From Liolophura sinensis (Eukaryota; Mollusca; Polyplacophora; Chitonida; Chitonidae), in contig NC_088295.1 in NCBI RefSeq assembly GCF_032854445.1, positions 11,893,385 to 11,953,384 on the forward strand: a stretch of DNA of 60,000 bases. Direction: 5' to 3'. Numbering within the stretch: position 1 is the stretch's first letter; every line of letters begins with the position of its first letter. The position numbers and the translations under genes were made by a program. This document shows positions 24,401 through 37,200 of the stretch, in pieces. The notes under the pieces are model-generated. The model saw nothing but the letters and a program-made list of their open reading frames with translations, searched no databases and was not told the DNA's origin.

Positions 24401-27400
24401 GTACATCAGCCAGGTCGACAAACTTGTGGACCTACAGTTACCACTGTGACATGTTAGGAGGCAGTGTCCTTTATTGATACATCCACATATCTCATACTTC
24501 CTATGCACATACACCGACCTCTAGTAGTGAACATGTGGCAGTAGTCCTGGACCTCAAGATGCATCGGATCCATCGGGGCTATCAAATATTACTTCCAGGC
24601 TCTGGAGAGGTCAGGGTCCAGCTACATGTGCTCTAATTCTCCGACCTATAACAAGGTGTTTATTCAAGCAACTTATGAGGTATTATTCTGTGTAGACTGA
24701 TAAAAGTAATCTTTTTGTGAAGCCCTGAAATTGGGTATTCCAACCAATGTAATTTTGTCAAATTAAAAACCTGCATAAATTCCACTGAAAGTTGCTCTTT
24801 CATATGCAAAAAGGTTGAGGAATTCGGGTACATGACTAGTTTGCTCTAGCACCACAGTGAACAGTTATATATTTACAAAAAATGCTGAAAAAGTAGTAAG
24901 ATAATCGACAGAAACATTTTCAGAAAGATTTTGATACTTTCTGTGAAAGGGAGTTCATGTCATTTGAGAGTTTTCTTTTAAGTGTTAGACACATTGGTGG
25001 ACATAAACCCAAATATACAGCAATATTAAGCGCAGAAAAAACATTTGCCATGCTAGGTTGAAGACTGGTGTATCCACATGTTAAACATCCAGAAAGGTCA
25101 TGGTGTGCTAAGGTCATGGAAGCTGTAAGATATCAACAATAACTACCTCTTTCAGCTGCACACTGTGATTACTGTAAGAGGACTTTAAACATAGATGTCC
25201 ATTTATCAACTGTTGAGTCACGTGTCGTATGGATTTGTACAGCGTGCTTATGCTCCTTGTGTTTTCAGAAAGGTGTTTTTATCATTTTGATACACACTTT
25301 CTTGGCTTGTAAGAACAAAAGAAAATGTCCATATGTCTTGCAATGTAGACGAAGATGAAGAACAGCACACAGAAGCCTTGATTACCCAGAATTGTCTATT
25401 TGACCTTCAGTATTTGGAATAAAAGAATGGTTTCAAAAACCTTCCTGTCACCAGTGTTATTATTATTTTTTTTTTTATACCTGCACATCTGCTTTCAGGA
25501 CAAGACCCATACAGCTTTAACTTGCAAACAAAATGCTGAGGCTGTATTACAAGTTAGCATAGGGGAAAAGATAAGTTTTGGACCTGTTGAAGCAGGACAG
25601 TGACATTGTCTCAAAGGAGGTAATGGAAATGTTTCAATGAAGAATTTACAGAAGAAGAAAGTCTGACTTATACCTATTTTCTCTGCAGGGCAGTTTGAAA
25701 AACTCGGAGGTTGTCTTGATGACGATTATCAAATGGATGTGCTGAGATAAATATTTTAGTTCAAACAGGAAGTGAAATTATTTGTAAAATTCCATTACGG
25801 AGTCTGAGATAATTTTACAGTAGATTTGACAATGGAGTGATTCCATGTGAGTTTTCCAATAGGATTTTGTCATTTGTCAGGCTGGAAGATTGACGGGTAT
25901 AGTCATAGCATCAGCCGGCTTTCCTATAATTAATGAAAACAATAACCCTTGCATGCAAAATGGCAAACTATGGATATATATGTATAGAACTCCTAATATT
26001 AGAATAAAACATTTTACTAGCTCCCCCCATTTCCTCTATTACTCTAAAAGCAGCTGCATGGAGTATCTTAAAATGAGAAATTTAGTAGATATTTTTGCAG
26101 TTTTTGGCTTGCCTCTACAAAGTTTTATACTGTCAACACAACATTATTTTAGTCGGTAGTAAATTGTGGTTTATTTCTTTAACACAGTCACAGTATCAGC
26201 ATAATCCAGTGATTATATCATTTGCCAGTGTAAGCCAAAACATCCTTTTAGCAGTCTGACTCCAGATAATCCTTCCTGGAAAGACTGACTTCAGAATTTA
26301 AGGAAGTGAAATGCATTTCATTTTTTGTCAAAATGTGGTAAACTGTGAGTTGGTCCAATTTTTAGATTGTTAACTTGGGATCGGAGATTCCCTTCATCAG
26401 GCCTTTTTACAGTTGTAATTTGAAATTTACCAAAAATTCAACTCGCATTCTCCTGTAAAATTTTTTTAAAAAGTCAAAAATCAAGTTGGTCAGAAAGTTA
26501 CTTTATCATAGATAGGCAGTAATAACTGTGTGGGTTATTTGATGTTTGATTATGCTATATGATTGATAACATGTACATGAAACATACGAAATAGGGCTCC
26601 ACTGAATTACCTCCTTGGTCACAACAGAGCTGTGCTGCAACATGAATTTAGTTTTTGACATGTTAGACTGCGTGAAGTGGGACCTCGTCAAGTGAAGTAA
26701 TCCGTTGGCTATGTCATGAAAATAACTGTTCTCCTGGGGAAAAAATCTGGAAAAACCGTCATATCAGCCTTTGAGTATCACTGAAATGCTGCAAGTCATT
26801 TTCATTTCATAAAGCCAGGTTTAAATGGTGCTTTTGTCAAAGTGACCAGTCAGGTGAAAATAGAAAAAGCTGCATTTCAAATTCTATAACTGTAGTGAAG
26901 TAGCTTTTGTTCTATTTTCATTTGTCAGGGACACACAAGATATTGGTTCGAAACTGGCCTTGGACAGGGAATTTGTAGATTTCCCTGCTCTCACCGTCAG
27001 TGGGGCCTTTGTGGCAATAAGTGTTCTGTGACAGTCTAACATGTATAGTCTAATATTCTTGGTAGACCACTAGTTTTTCACTAATATGATGTCCATATTT
27101 GTGTGTCACATGCAAAAGTCAACTTGCAAAAGGCCTGTTGTTTACCCCTAGCACTCTGGTTTCCTCCACCCGAAAAACACTTCTGTGCAAGTGAAAAACA
27201 CTCGAGTTGAATTCAATACTTCTGTCAGCTCATTTACCAGATACATATAAACAAGCATTATTTCTGTCTTCAAGGTGGATTGTGAACCTATACCATTTTT
27301 ATTTCAAACTTACCATTTGAATTTTCCTGTACCCCATTTCACCATCTTAGCCTTTTGTATGGGAGAGTGACTGACCCCAAGAGAGGCAATTCAGTGGAAT

Positions 27401-28228
27401 CCTATTGACATTTTAATTCACCCTGGTACTGGATCCAGCTATCCAATAGAGAGCTATTGGATACTTTCAAATTATGTTGTGAAGCCTCACACATGACCTG
27501 GTCACTGTATCCCTAAAGAATATGCAGTGCTTTTGTCTGATTTGTTAACAACACTGTAGTCATAAGCCATTTTATATGTATTTCTTGCAGATGTGTCCCT
27601 TGCATGATACACAAAAGTATGGTTAAGCTTCTTGTAAAACTCTTTTTGCTTTCAGATATAAACTGAACTAGGTACATTTCACCTTAGAATGTTGCTCTTA
27701 ATGTAAGATGTCATTTTCTGGCTTTTCTTGAGCCAGAAATATCTTCGGGTCAAGGATGCACACATTAGCAAAATAGATTTGTGCAGAGCAATCTGCTGAG
27801 TTTGTACTTAACCAAACCGGCAAAAATACAAGCTGGTTAAAGTGTATTCTTGTATTGTTGACCTATTTTGAATTTAGTAACAAAAATTAACAGAAACGCA
27901 CCATTTTATGTTAAGATAAGGGTGTTTTCTCGACTTTAACTTCCAAGAGTGACAACACCACATTTTAATTTAAAATGCTTTGCTTAATGATTTCTCAATT
28001 TTATTTACAAACTGAGCTGTTCCTGTTATACAAATTATGGACGACAGAACAATGTCTGCAATTTTCTTTCCACCTGTGTCTTGAATTGTTACGGTGACTA
28101 TTAACCCAGTCCAAATCCCACACGCTTTTGCATCTCTGGAGGGATGTTGTTAGGCTACGGGTCAATATTTGTGATGGCTGCTCTGTTATTTCCTACGTTT
28201 GTACGGGGATATATTGATGGCATGTTAC

Positions 28229-28284
<56 letters not shown>

Positions 28285-31200
28285 GGTGTATACAGTTTTT
28301 GACACAAGTCTGTGCATTGAAAGGTTGTCTCTCCTGCTGTACTCTTGGCTAGCAAATGGAAAATTTACTCCTGCAACTGTATCTCAGACATTTATTTTCA
28401 GATCCGGTTGGAATGCAAGCCACACAGACAAATGGGGCATCAACAGGAAAATTCACCTGAAATGAGTGAAAATATGTTTTTGGTTTCTTCTTTCTATATG
28501 CAATGCTTGTTTATATTTTCTACAGTATGAACCGATGAGAGACATTGGAAGACATGATATTGGCCTCAACAAGGTATAATTGACATTTTGTGTAAATATT
28601 CATGTACCCTAACTCTTCAACCTTTTCTACTGCCATTGCAACCATTGTTTGGGAACATGCTGAGATAACAGTGTAATGAAAAGAAATAATTTCACAGTTT
28701 TTTTGAAGGATGCATCTTTAATGACACAAACAAATCATTTTTAGAGTCATTTTCATAGCTGTTTGCATAAATTCCACTGAAAAAGTGTTTCGGAGGTTTA
28801 AAAGGTTGAAGATTTATTCTATTACATGTATGTTTTATTTCACTGCAATTGACATCTGTTATTAGCCTTATGCCTTATTCCAGGTTATGCCCCCCCCCCC
28901 CCCCTTCTATTCTTCATCTCTTCTTCTGTTGTTCTACCATACCTAAAAGTATTGTATTGTAATAGTATCATAGGGATAGCCATATTTGATATCTATAGAT
29001 GGCCTAGAACCATTTCCATGTGCACACTTAATTTAATGGAATGACCTAGAACCACAAGCCACATTTCAAGGTGCACTCTTGATGTGAAGGAGTAACCAAG
29101 AACCACAAGGTCCATTTGCATGCGTGCACATAAATATAATATCTTTATTTTGTGGTAGGTGACTTGGTAAATTTACAATGAAAGTTCTTCTCCATGGCCT
29201 AAGACACAAAACATATAACAAATTACAGATACAGGACTTCAGTGTCAAAATATGAAACAATATAACGCAACATTAAGGTTACACTAGAACTGCTAAGCAG
29301 CGAAATTTGGCCATTTTTTTGATTTTATTATTTATATGACATATTAATTCTTCATTTTTTTTTCTTGTCTTGCCTCTCATTTTATTGAATCTTCAGATTG
29401 GAAATAGGCCCACATTTGCCTTAAATTTGAAATGTTTTCTTGGTACCCTTGATTAAGGTGAACACATGCCTCTGCTCAGTGTTTATTGCCTCCTGCTACC
29501 ATTTGCTGATGAACTGTGCACCACAGCATGTGTGGATGACTTCTTGTAGGGGAAAGTTTGTATTAACATCTAGGGTAGGGGGGAAGGTTTTCTAAACATC
29601 TGAGCTGGAGGAAAGGTTTTATTAACATCTGGGGTAGGGGCTTATATAAACATCTGGGGTAGAGGAAGGTTTTATGAACATCTGGGGTAGGGGGAAGTTT
29701 TATAAGTATCTGATGTAGGGGAAGGTTTTATAAACATCTGAGGGAGGTTCAGTAAACATCTAGGGTAAAGAGGTTTTACAAACATCTGGGGTAGGGGGAA
29801 GATTTTATAAACATCTGGGGTAAGGGGAAGGTATACATACATTTTGTACAGGCAAGTCAGAAAAAAAAGCCCCTAAAGAAAGAACAATTGACTGATTAAG
29901 GGCAAAATATGCGTCCGTGTCTGCAACTCTGCATCCCTACAGCGCCTACGCAAGGTTTCAAAACACAAACGAAGATTTAATGGAATGACCTAGAACTGCC
30001 ATGTCCATTGGCATGTGCACACCTGTTTTAATGAAGTGGCCTCAGATGGTCGTTGGTTTCATCCAAGCTCTGCCAAGTTTCTTCCCAGCATAACACTGGC
30101 TGCCTTGGTATAAGTGAAATATTCTTGAGTAAGGCATAAAACACGAACCAAATTAATAAATAGAAGGTCCACTTACCTGTACATCTATGAATTAATGGAG
30201 TGGCCTAAAACCTCAAAGCCCACTTATATGGGCTAACTTGATTTGAATCAATGAAACCTGTAGGCCTATGTGAAAAGTGTAGCTCTGTCAAAGTGAAAAT
30301 GTGCTCTTCCCAAACGCCCTCTTTAACGGTATATGAACATTAAACAAGCACAAACAGTATGTACAATTCCATTTTTACAGATATCAGCTGGAAGAATAAA
30401 TAGACATGTTCCAGTCTACTGTCTGAAATAATTTTTCAAATAACATGATTTAAATAGAATGACCTGTAATGCTTCTATAGCTGGTTATACGTAATAGCAC
30501 TGTTTATGACTTCCTGCAAATCCCCAAGATGTTTCAAAACTATTCTAACTAATACTTGTGGCTGCAGTAAATTCACTGTTGATCAAACAATTTTGTTGCC
30601 AATTTAATTTCAGTGGTTGATTCAGTTCATGTAGTCCAAGTATAACATAGTCAATTTGAGATCTGTCTTATCTTCTTAGGTGCCATAACAGGAAATTTAT
30701 TCATACTTGAATTCAGTTGACCATAACATCTCATCCATCCAGTTTAATTGGCCTTAGACTGCCATGAATTTCCCCTGTCCTTAGATGTTAACATCCAGTG
30801 CCAGTGACAATTTCCTAAATCTTTTAACTGACCAGCTAAGCATTGTTAATAAAAATCCTGAGAGAGCATGACGGATCTTTTTTTTTTACCTAAAACCTCT
30901 TTAACCTAGTCATCTGGAGCCATCTGCTTGATGGTGACATTTTTCCCTTTTTGTGTCCCAAGTTTCATACAATACCCACAAAAGCACACTTTCTGAAGAC
31001 CGTTTCTCCCACCAGTATGACGTGCATTTCTCTGTGTCTCATGAGTGAAAGTTCATCAGTAACTTGCCAAAGGTCTGTGGTTTATGCTGGTTTGCTCCAC
31101 CCATAAAAATGACTGCGATCTTGTAAGTGAAAGATTCTTGAGTACAGCATTAATCAACATTCAAATAAATAAATACATACAGCTATACATGTACATATGG

Positions 31201-34200
31201 TCCCTAGTAGGTTTGCGTAACGTGTACAAGTATGAGGCTGATTATCACATCTGGCAATTCAACAAAGACATGCGCATTTGGTCCTCAGCAGGTTTGCCTA
31301 ACATGAACAAGTATGAGGCTGATTATCACATCTGGCAGTTCAACAAATGTGCACTTTTTTTTTCTGGGAATTCGATTGAATCAGGCCCCTGAATTAGTTT
31401 TATATATGCCAATGAAATAAATCAATTCTTCAATCCTTTATAAAATCAAAGATATGCTAGTTTGAAGAATAAGGTCTTTGTATCGAAAAAATCAAGAATG
31501 GTATTGTGTGCAAAGGAATGATATATCCTGTATGACAGCAGACAAATATACAAGTTAAATCAGGGGAGTTATTTTGACAGCATGCTATAGGCAAACAATT
31601 TGTATAATTGACAACAATCTGAAAGATCAGACGTTCCTGATTTTGAAAGATGAAAGTGAAAAACGTAAGATTTCTTTGTATCCCACTATTGCTTGGACTG
31701 CAACAGAGGAACTGAGTGCACATATGAACTAGATGTGAAATAGATGAAAATCTTACGAAGTAAATCAAATAGGAACAAAGGGTGTGCCTGGAATCCTAAC
31801 CAATTAGTAAATTTGCAAGTGTGTTAGTATCCTTGCTCATAACTATATGATATACCCTAACTTGCCCATTTTTCCTGATTCTGAGAGTTTTGTTAAATTT
31901 AGAAAAGTATTTTGAGGTTTGCTAGGAACATGAGGTGATATTATACTGAAAAATTGTAAGTTTCAACATCAAAAGTCAATTTTTATGACATTTATTTGCC
32001 TCTAAACATGTACTTTGGTGGATGAAAGTTTAGGTCATATAGGGTAGATGCATTTACATGTTTGAAACCTGAAGTATTGATAAAGAAAAGGGGGATTGGG
32101 GGTGATTGAAACCTATTTCTTGAGCAGTTTGATACTAGTAATCAATTTATCTTTGAAAATATGATGTATTGCTGAGAACCCAAGAGTAGATGTATTTTAC
32201 TATACATTTATAACAATATTTGGTTTGCACATCAAGAAAAGGCTAACATACCAGTAAAGGCTATGTAGATGTAACCTGGCAAAATGGATATTCCAGGCCT
32301 GTGAATTGCTTTGATTAAAAATCAGATGTTTGTATGTTATCATAAAGTATTGACTTAACCCTCTTTGACTTTGACTTTGACTATGAAATCTGAGGAAAAC
32401 TTTCCTCCTTTCAAAATAATTTATACCAAATCTATGGAAATTGGAAACCACAGAGTTGGATCTAGTAACTGGATGCCTTGGAGTCAAAGTCATGACACTA
32501 AAATGTGTAGTTCTGTTATGATCTTTGTGTGTTTTGGAAAACTTTGGATTTGGACGTTGACTGAAAAACCTGGTGTAGATAAGCTCAGATGATGAAAGTT
32601 AAGATGTTCTTGATTTTCAGATGGTTGACCTGACTAATGTTAATGCCTCCGAAGAAGAGAAGATAAAAGCAATGATGGTTCAATCAACCAAGGAGTATGA
32701 CACATCTAAGTATGTAATGCACTCTTAAGTGCCTTTGTTCCGTCAAGCTCACAGATATGCATGTAGAATACATCACCTGCATTCTTCCATTTTTTACTGG
32801 TGAACAAGATTTTTGTGATGAAATTGGTCTGTTTGGATAAGGGATGGAATTCCTTCATGGGATGTTTGTGCCCATTCGGCACATCGTGTGCCCGTTTTCT
32901 CTGCTATAAACTTCACTAAATTCCATAAGGCAAGAAACCATGCTACGTGTATTTTACAGTCCGAGTCACCAAAATACTTTACCACAAGGGTTGTGAAATA
33001 TGTAGTTAGGTATGGGATAGGCTTTTGTGCTCATTACCCCAAGAGATAAAGTTTCAACATACACCATAAGACAATCATATGGTCTGTTGAGAAAAGCCAG
33101 TAGAGCAGCTTAATAGAAATATGGCTCTTCTTCTCAGTCATAGGATCTTGTTATTGTTTGCCCTCTTGCATATAGCCATTGTGTGAACAGTTTGAGGCCA
33201 TTGAAGTGATAAATATGTACATGTATCTCATCTGTAGTAATTATATAATGTGATGTTGATTTTAAATCTCTCCCAAAAGTCCTCTCTTTATACTATGAAA
33301 ACAAAGGCTGATATTGATAAACTAATCTTCATAAATTTATGAATGACACACGCAAAAAAGTGCAAAAGTGTTTACATTCTCCTTTAATTGAAGAACATCA
33401 AAAAGAGAAAAAAGTTCCTTGTGACATCCATGGCTAGTTTAATAGACATCTCCACTTGCATGCTGAACACATTTGCTGTCTTGATCATAATATGTTGCAT
33501 TAAATAATTTCTTCTTTCTTTTTTTCTTTTGTTTCATTATAATATGCAGTTATGTGAGGAGCCGATATCAAACAGGCCCGCCACCTCCGGGTTACAGGTG
33601 CCACAGATGTCAGAAGCCTGGACACTTCATTCAGAACTGTCCTAATAAAGCCCTGGCCAAGGTACGGAATATACATTACGCATATGATTTGACATAAGGT
33701 CCATTTCATCTAAAGTTTGACAATGCACTTTTCAGATGATGATACTTTTGATGTCTGTACTCATGTTTTTCTAATAAGAAATTAATCAAACATTAATTTA
33801 ATATAACATCAGGGGAAAAAACATTTCTTAAATGACCATACAGGGTAGACGAATAAATCAGAATGAAACAATGTATGTCACACGAAAAGAGTGTCCGCTT
33901 CGGGACAGTAAATCAAGGCTCAATCCTGGGTCGGGTCACACCTAAGTCCTTAAAAGAGAAAATTGTAGCTTCCTTGTTTAGCATTCAGCATTAAGGGGAT
34001 AGTGAAACGACTGGTTGACCCTTGTCAGTATAATGGCTCAGGCGGCAAAGCTTGCTTGCCTTCGGTAAGTTGTCTCCGTTAAGCAACACTAGATAAAATA
34101 GCGGTGGAAATCTGTCCTGCAACAAGGAGGCATATTGCATGCACTCTAAGGACTCTTTCGTCGTCATATGACTGAAAATTGTTAAGTTCGACAATAAACT

Positions 34201-37200
34201 TTAAGCACTCACTCACTCTAATGTACATGACGGTAAAGGCCCAAGCAAAGAAAAAGCTTTATTTGTATCCGTGTTTTTTTTTGTGTTTTATTTTATGTAA
34301 ACAAGGATACAGAGTCATTGTAAAGAGATGTTCCTCAGGGTAATGAGAGTATCTCTCGCTAACATATCTATATTGTACATTTAATGTTCCACCAGGAAAC
34401 TCCCAACATGGTTCCTGATATGAAGATGATGAAGAGACCTACAGGAATACCTCAGAGTTTCCTTACCTATGTGGATAATCCTGCTACTCAAGGAGCCCTA
34501 CTTCTGCCAACGGGCCAGTACGCTGTGCCAACAATAGATGTGTAAGTATACCCAGAAGGCTGTGCAGAACAGTACCTTGACAGTTGCACCGGATCATGCA
34601 CCCTGCTCTTGGTAATGTTCACCATTAAATATTTGTGATATTTTAACTTTGATGTGTGTATTGAAAACAGTTTCAACCTAGGTAGATATGTGGATAGCGC
34701 CTAACAATTTTTAGCTCATTCTTCTTGTATGCTAGAGACTTGGGGCTCAGTGGGGACTTGGGTCATGCTTACAGTGTGCAAGAACTGGCAGTCTTGGCAC
34801 TTTCTTGTGTGGTACTTGCTAAAGGGTTTGGATTAAGATTTGTACTCCTCAGCATCATGTCTGTATAAAATGTTTGGATCAAGTTTTGTACTGCTCAGCA
34901 TCATCTCAGGAGTATGGAGTGTTTGAATGGAGCTTCATGGGTGGTATCTTCAATGAGCCATACTTGAGAATTCTTTACTTAGAGGAAGAATTTATGGGTG
35001 GCGGAAAATGAAGTGCCAGAAGTAAACCTCTGTTTTGTGGAAACATAGTCACAGGCATCACAAGCAGTGAGAGTGGGGATTCCACAAATTTCCTGTCTAT
35101 GCGTGAATTGAACCCACACCTGTGCTAATTATTGAAAGAGAGGCGTGTTAACCATTCATCGTCCACACACTCTACTGAAGCTGCGTTGAATGCCATCATC
35201 TTGAAAAACAGTGAATTTCTGCAACTATGCATTCTCTATCAGTTTGTGCATGTGAAGTATATGTATAATGGGCAGATTAAGTTCATTATTTTTTTTACCA
35301 CATGGGTCTTTAGTTGTGTCCTGGAATCTTTGTCCTTGACAGGCATGCGTACAAGGAGGGTAAGAAGGAGAGGCCTCCATTTGCTCCTGAGGAGAAACGC
35401 CAGTCCAGTCATGTGGAGGAGAAGCAGCCCATCCCACAGGAGCTGTTGTGTCTACTCTGTCAGGATCTGATCAAGGATGCTGTCCTCATCCCCTGCTGTG
35501 GAAATAGCTATTGTGATGACTGTAAGAGACTAGGACCACCTTAGAGCTTATAAAGCTTAGAAAACAGCAGTACTTCTTAAATGTGAGAGATTAGGCCTGA
35601 GGATTAACTGTCAAATGCATATTAAGACTTAATTTTTTGGGATTTAAAGTTTCAACTAGGCTTCATTGGTGCCCATGGTCATGATGGCTTCTCTTAGCCC
35701 ACTGTAACTTAGTATGACCTGTCCTGAGTGAGCGTTCTGGCAATGCTTAGCAACTGCACTTTTAAGGTTAGGATCTTGTCTAAACTATATTGGTGGTTAA
35801 GGATCTGCTTTTCAGCACGATAATAGGATATATTTGAGTCACCTTGATTACTCCATATGTCTATAATGACCAGATGTGTAACATTATCTTAATTCAGCTG
35901 TCTTTGCTACTGTATTTGTCCAGGTATACGAAACCGGCTTCTAGAGTCAGAGGATCATGAATGTCCTACGTGTGGAGAAATGGACATCTCACCTGACAGA
36001 CTTATTGCTAATAAGTTCTTAAGGACAGCAGTGACCAAATTCCTCAATGATACAGGGTATACTAAAGTGAAACGACAGGAACCCAAGGCAAGGCCCCCTC
36101 CTCAGGCCCAGCCTCTGCCTTTCATACAGCCACATCCACAGCCAGAGTAAGTCCCATATTTAGTCTTAGCTGGAAACCTTATAAAAGATCAGGATTATAA
36201 AGAACATTGAAAAGCATCATCAGTAAATAAAACATAGTTGTTTCCAGTGTACAGTTTATCAATTTTGACTGAAAAAAGTTCAGATAGCCATTTGTGATGG
36301 GGATTAGCTCTGTTGTATAGTATATAGTATTTTCTAAAAAAAAATGCAGTTAAAATGATAATATTAAATTTTAGTCATATGCTACTTTGATTTTTGGACA
36401 AATATGTTTTACACTGCATAATTTGGCCCATTTGGGCACTAACATGCGGAACTGACATGTATATATGGTGTTTGGCTTGTTAACAGACCAGCTGCCTCTG
36501 TGCCCAGACCACCTACCCCTGTTAAAGATGAGATCCCAGGTAAACCGGTACAGTCTCAGGAGGTTGAGCCCAAGGTAATTCTCCAGTTCACATTTAAGAT
36601 ACTTTCTTCATAGTTGCATTTTTTGTAGTTAAGATAGTTTTTGAAGATATATGTTAAATAACAAATAAATTTGATCAAAAGCGATCACCAATATCACCTG
36701 CATCCAAAACTTTAAGTATGATATGTTTTCATTGACATTCTGGATGAAAAGTTTCAAGATAATGGATTTACCTGGTTTTACCAAAATTTGGCCCATGATC
36801 CAGCACTATTCAGGTAAGACTGGGAACTGTTGTTTGTGTGTCGTTGTAACGAACACTCATCATAGTGGGCCTTTCATTATCATTAATACAGGGACAAGTG
36901 GGAAACTTCATAATGTTTTCTATATTCTGATGTTTGAATTCTGGCTCTATTCAGGGTTTTGCTGTGCCAGTGATTGGGAATTCAAAGATACAGTCACGAC
37001 CTCCACTCAGCAGGTACACTGGGCGACCAGGTAAGTGGAACATAAGTGGAGATTCATTTGTGTAACAGTACAAAGCAAGACATACTGATGAAGTTGTTTG
37101 ATAAGTCTTGTCATCCTGAATATAAATTCCAGAAATTTAACTAATAATAAAAACAAGATTGGGAGGTCCACTGATTTCTGGATTGTATTATGTACATATA

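Larger units (their letters stand above)
19699..28525 (+). other. RBBP6 intron 3, longest intron
   Basis: 8.8 kb of AT-rich DNA. Holds the read-through extension at its start, a long imperfect hairpin (22813-22976), a SINE-A-like fragment near 27130-27215 (weak) and a TA microsatellite. No coding sequence recognised. Confidence 0.7.
28574..32620 (+). other. RBBP6 intron 4, repeat-rich
   Basis: Contains a poly(C) run (28891-28904), two minisatellites, two SINE-A 3' pieces and an 81-bp tandem duplication. No exon seen. Confidence 0.7.
35522..36954 (+). other. RBBP6 introns 8, 9 and 10
   Basis: Introns 35522-35923, 36147-36486 and 36575-36954, each 340-402 bp, separated by exons 9 and 10. No repeats or other features recognised. 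Confidence 0.6.

Noticed and set aside
28400-28465. Possible extra RBBP6 exon after ttttcag (IRLECKPHRQMG)
   Set aside because: No GT donor at a fitting position, and exons 3 and 4 already join in phase 0 without it.
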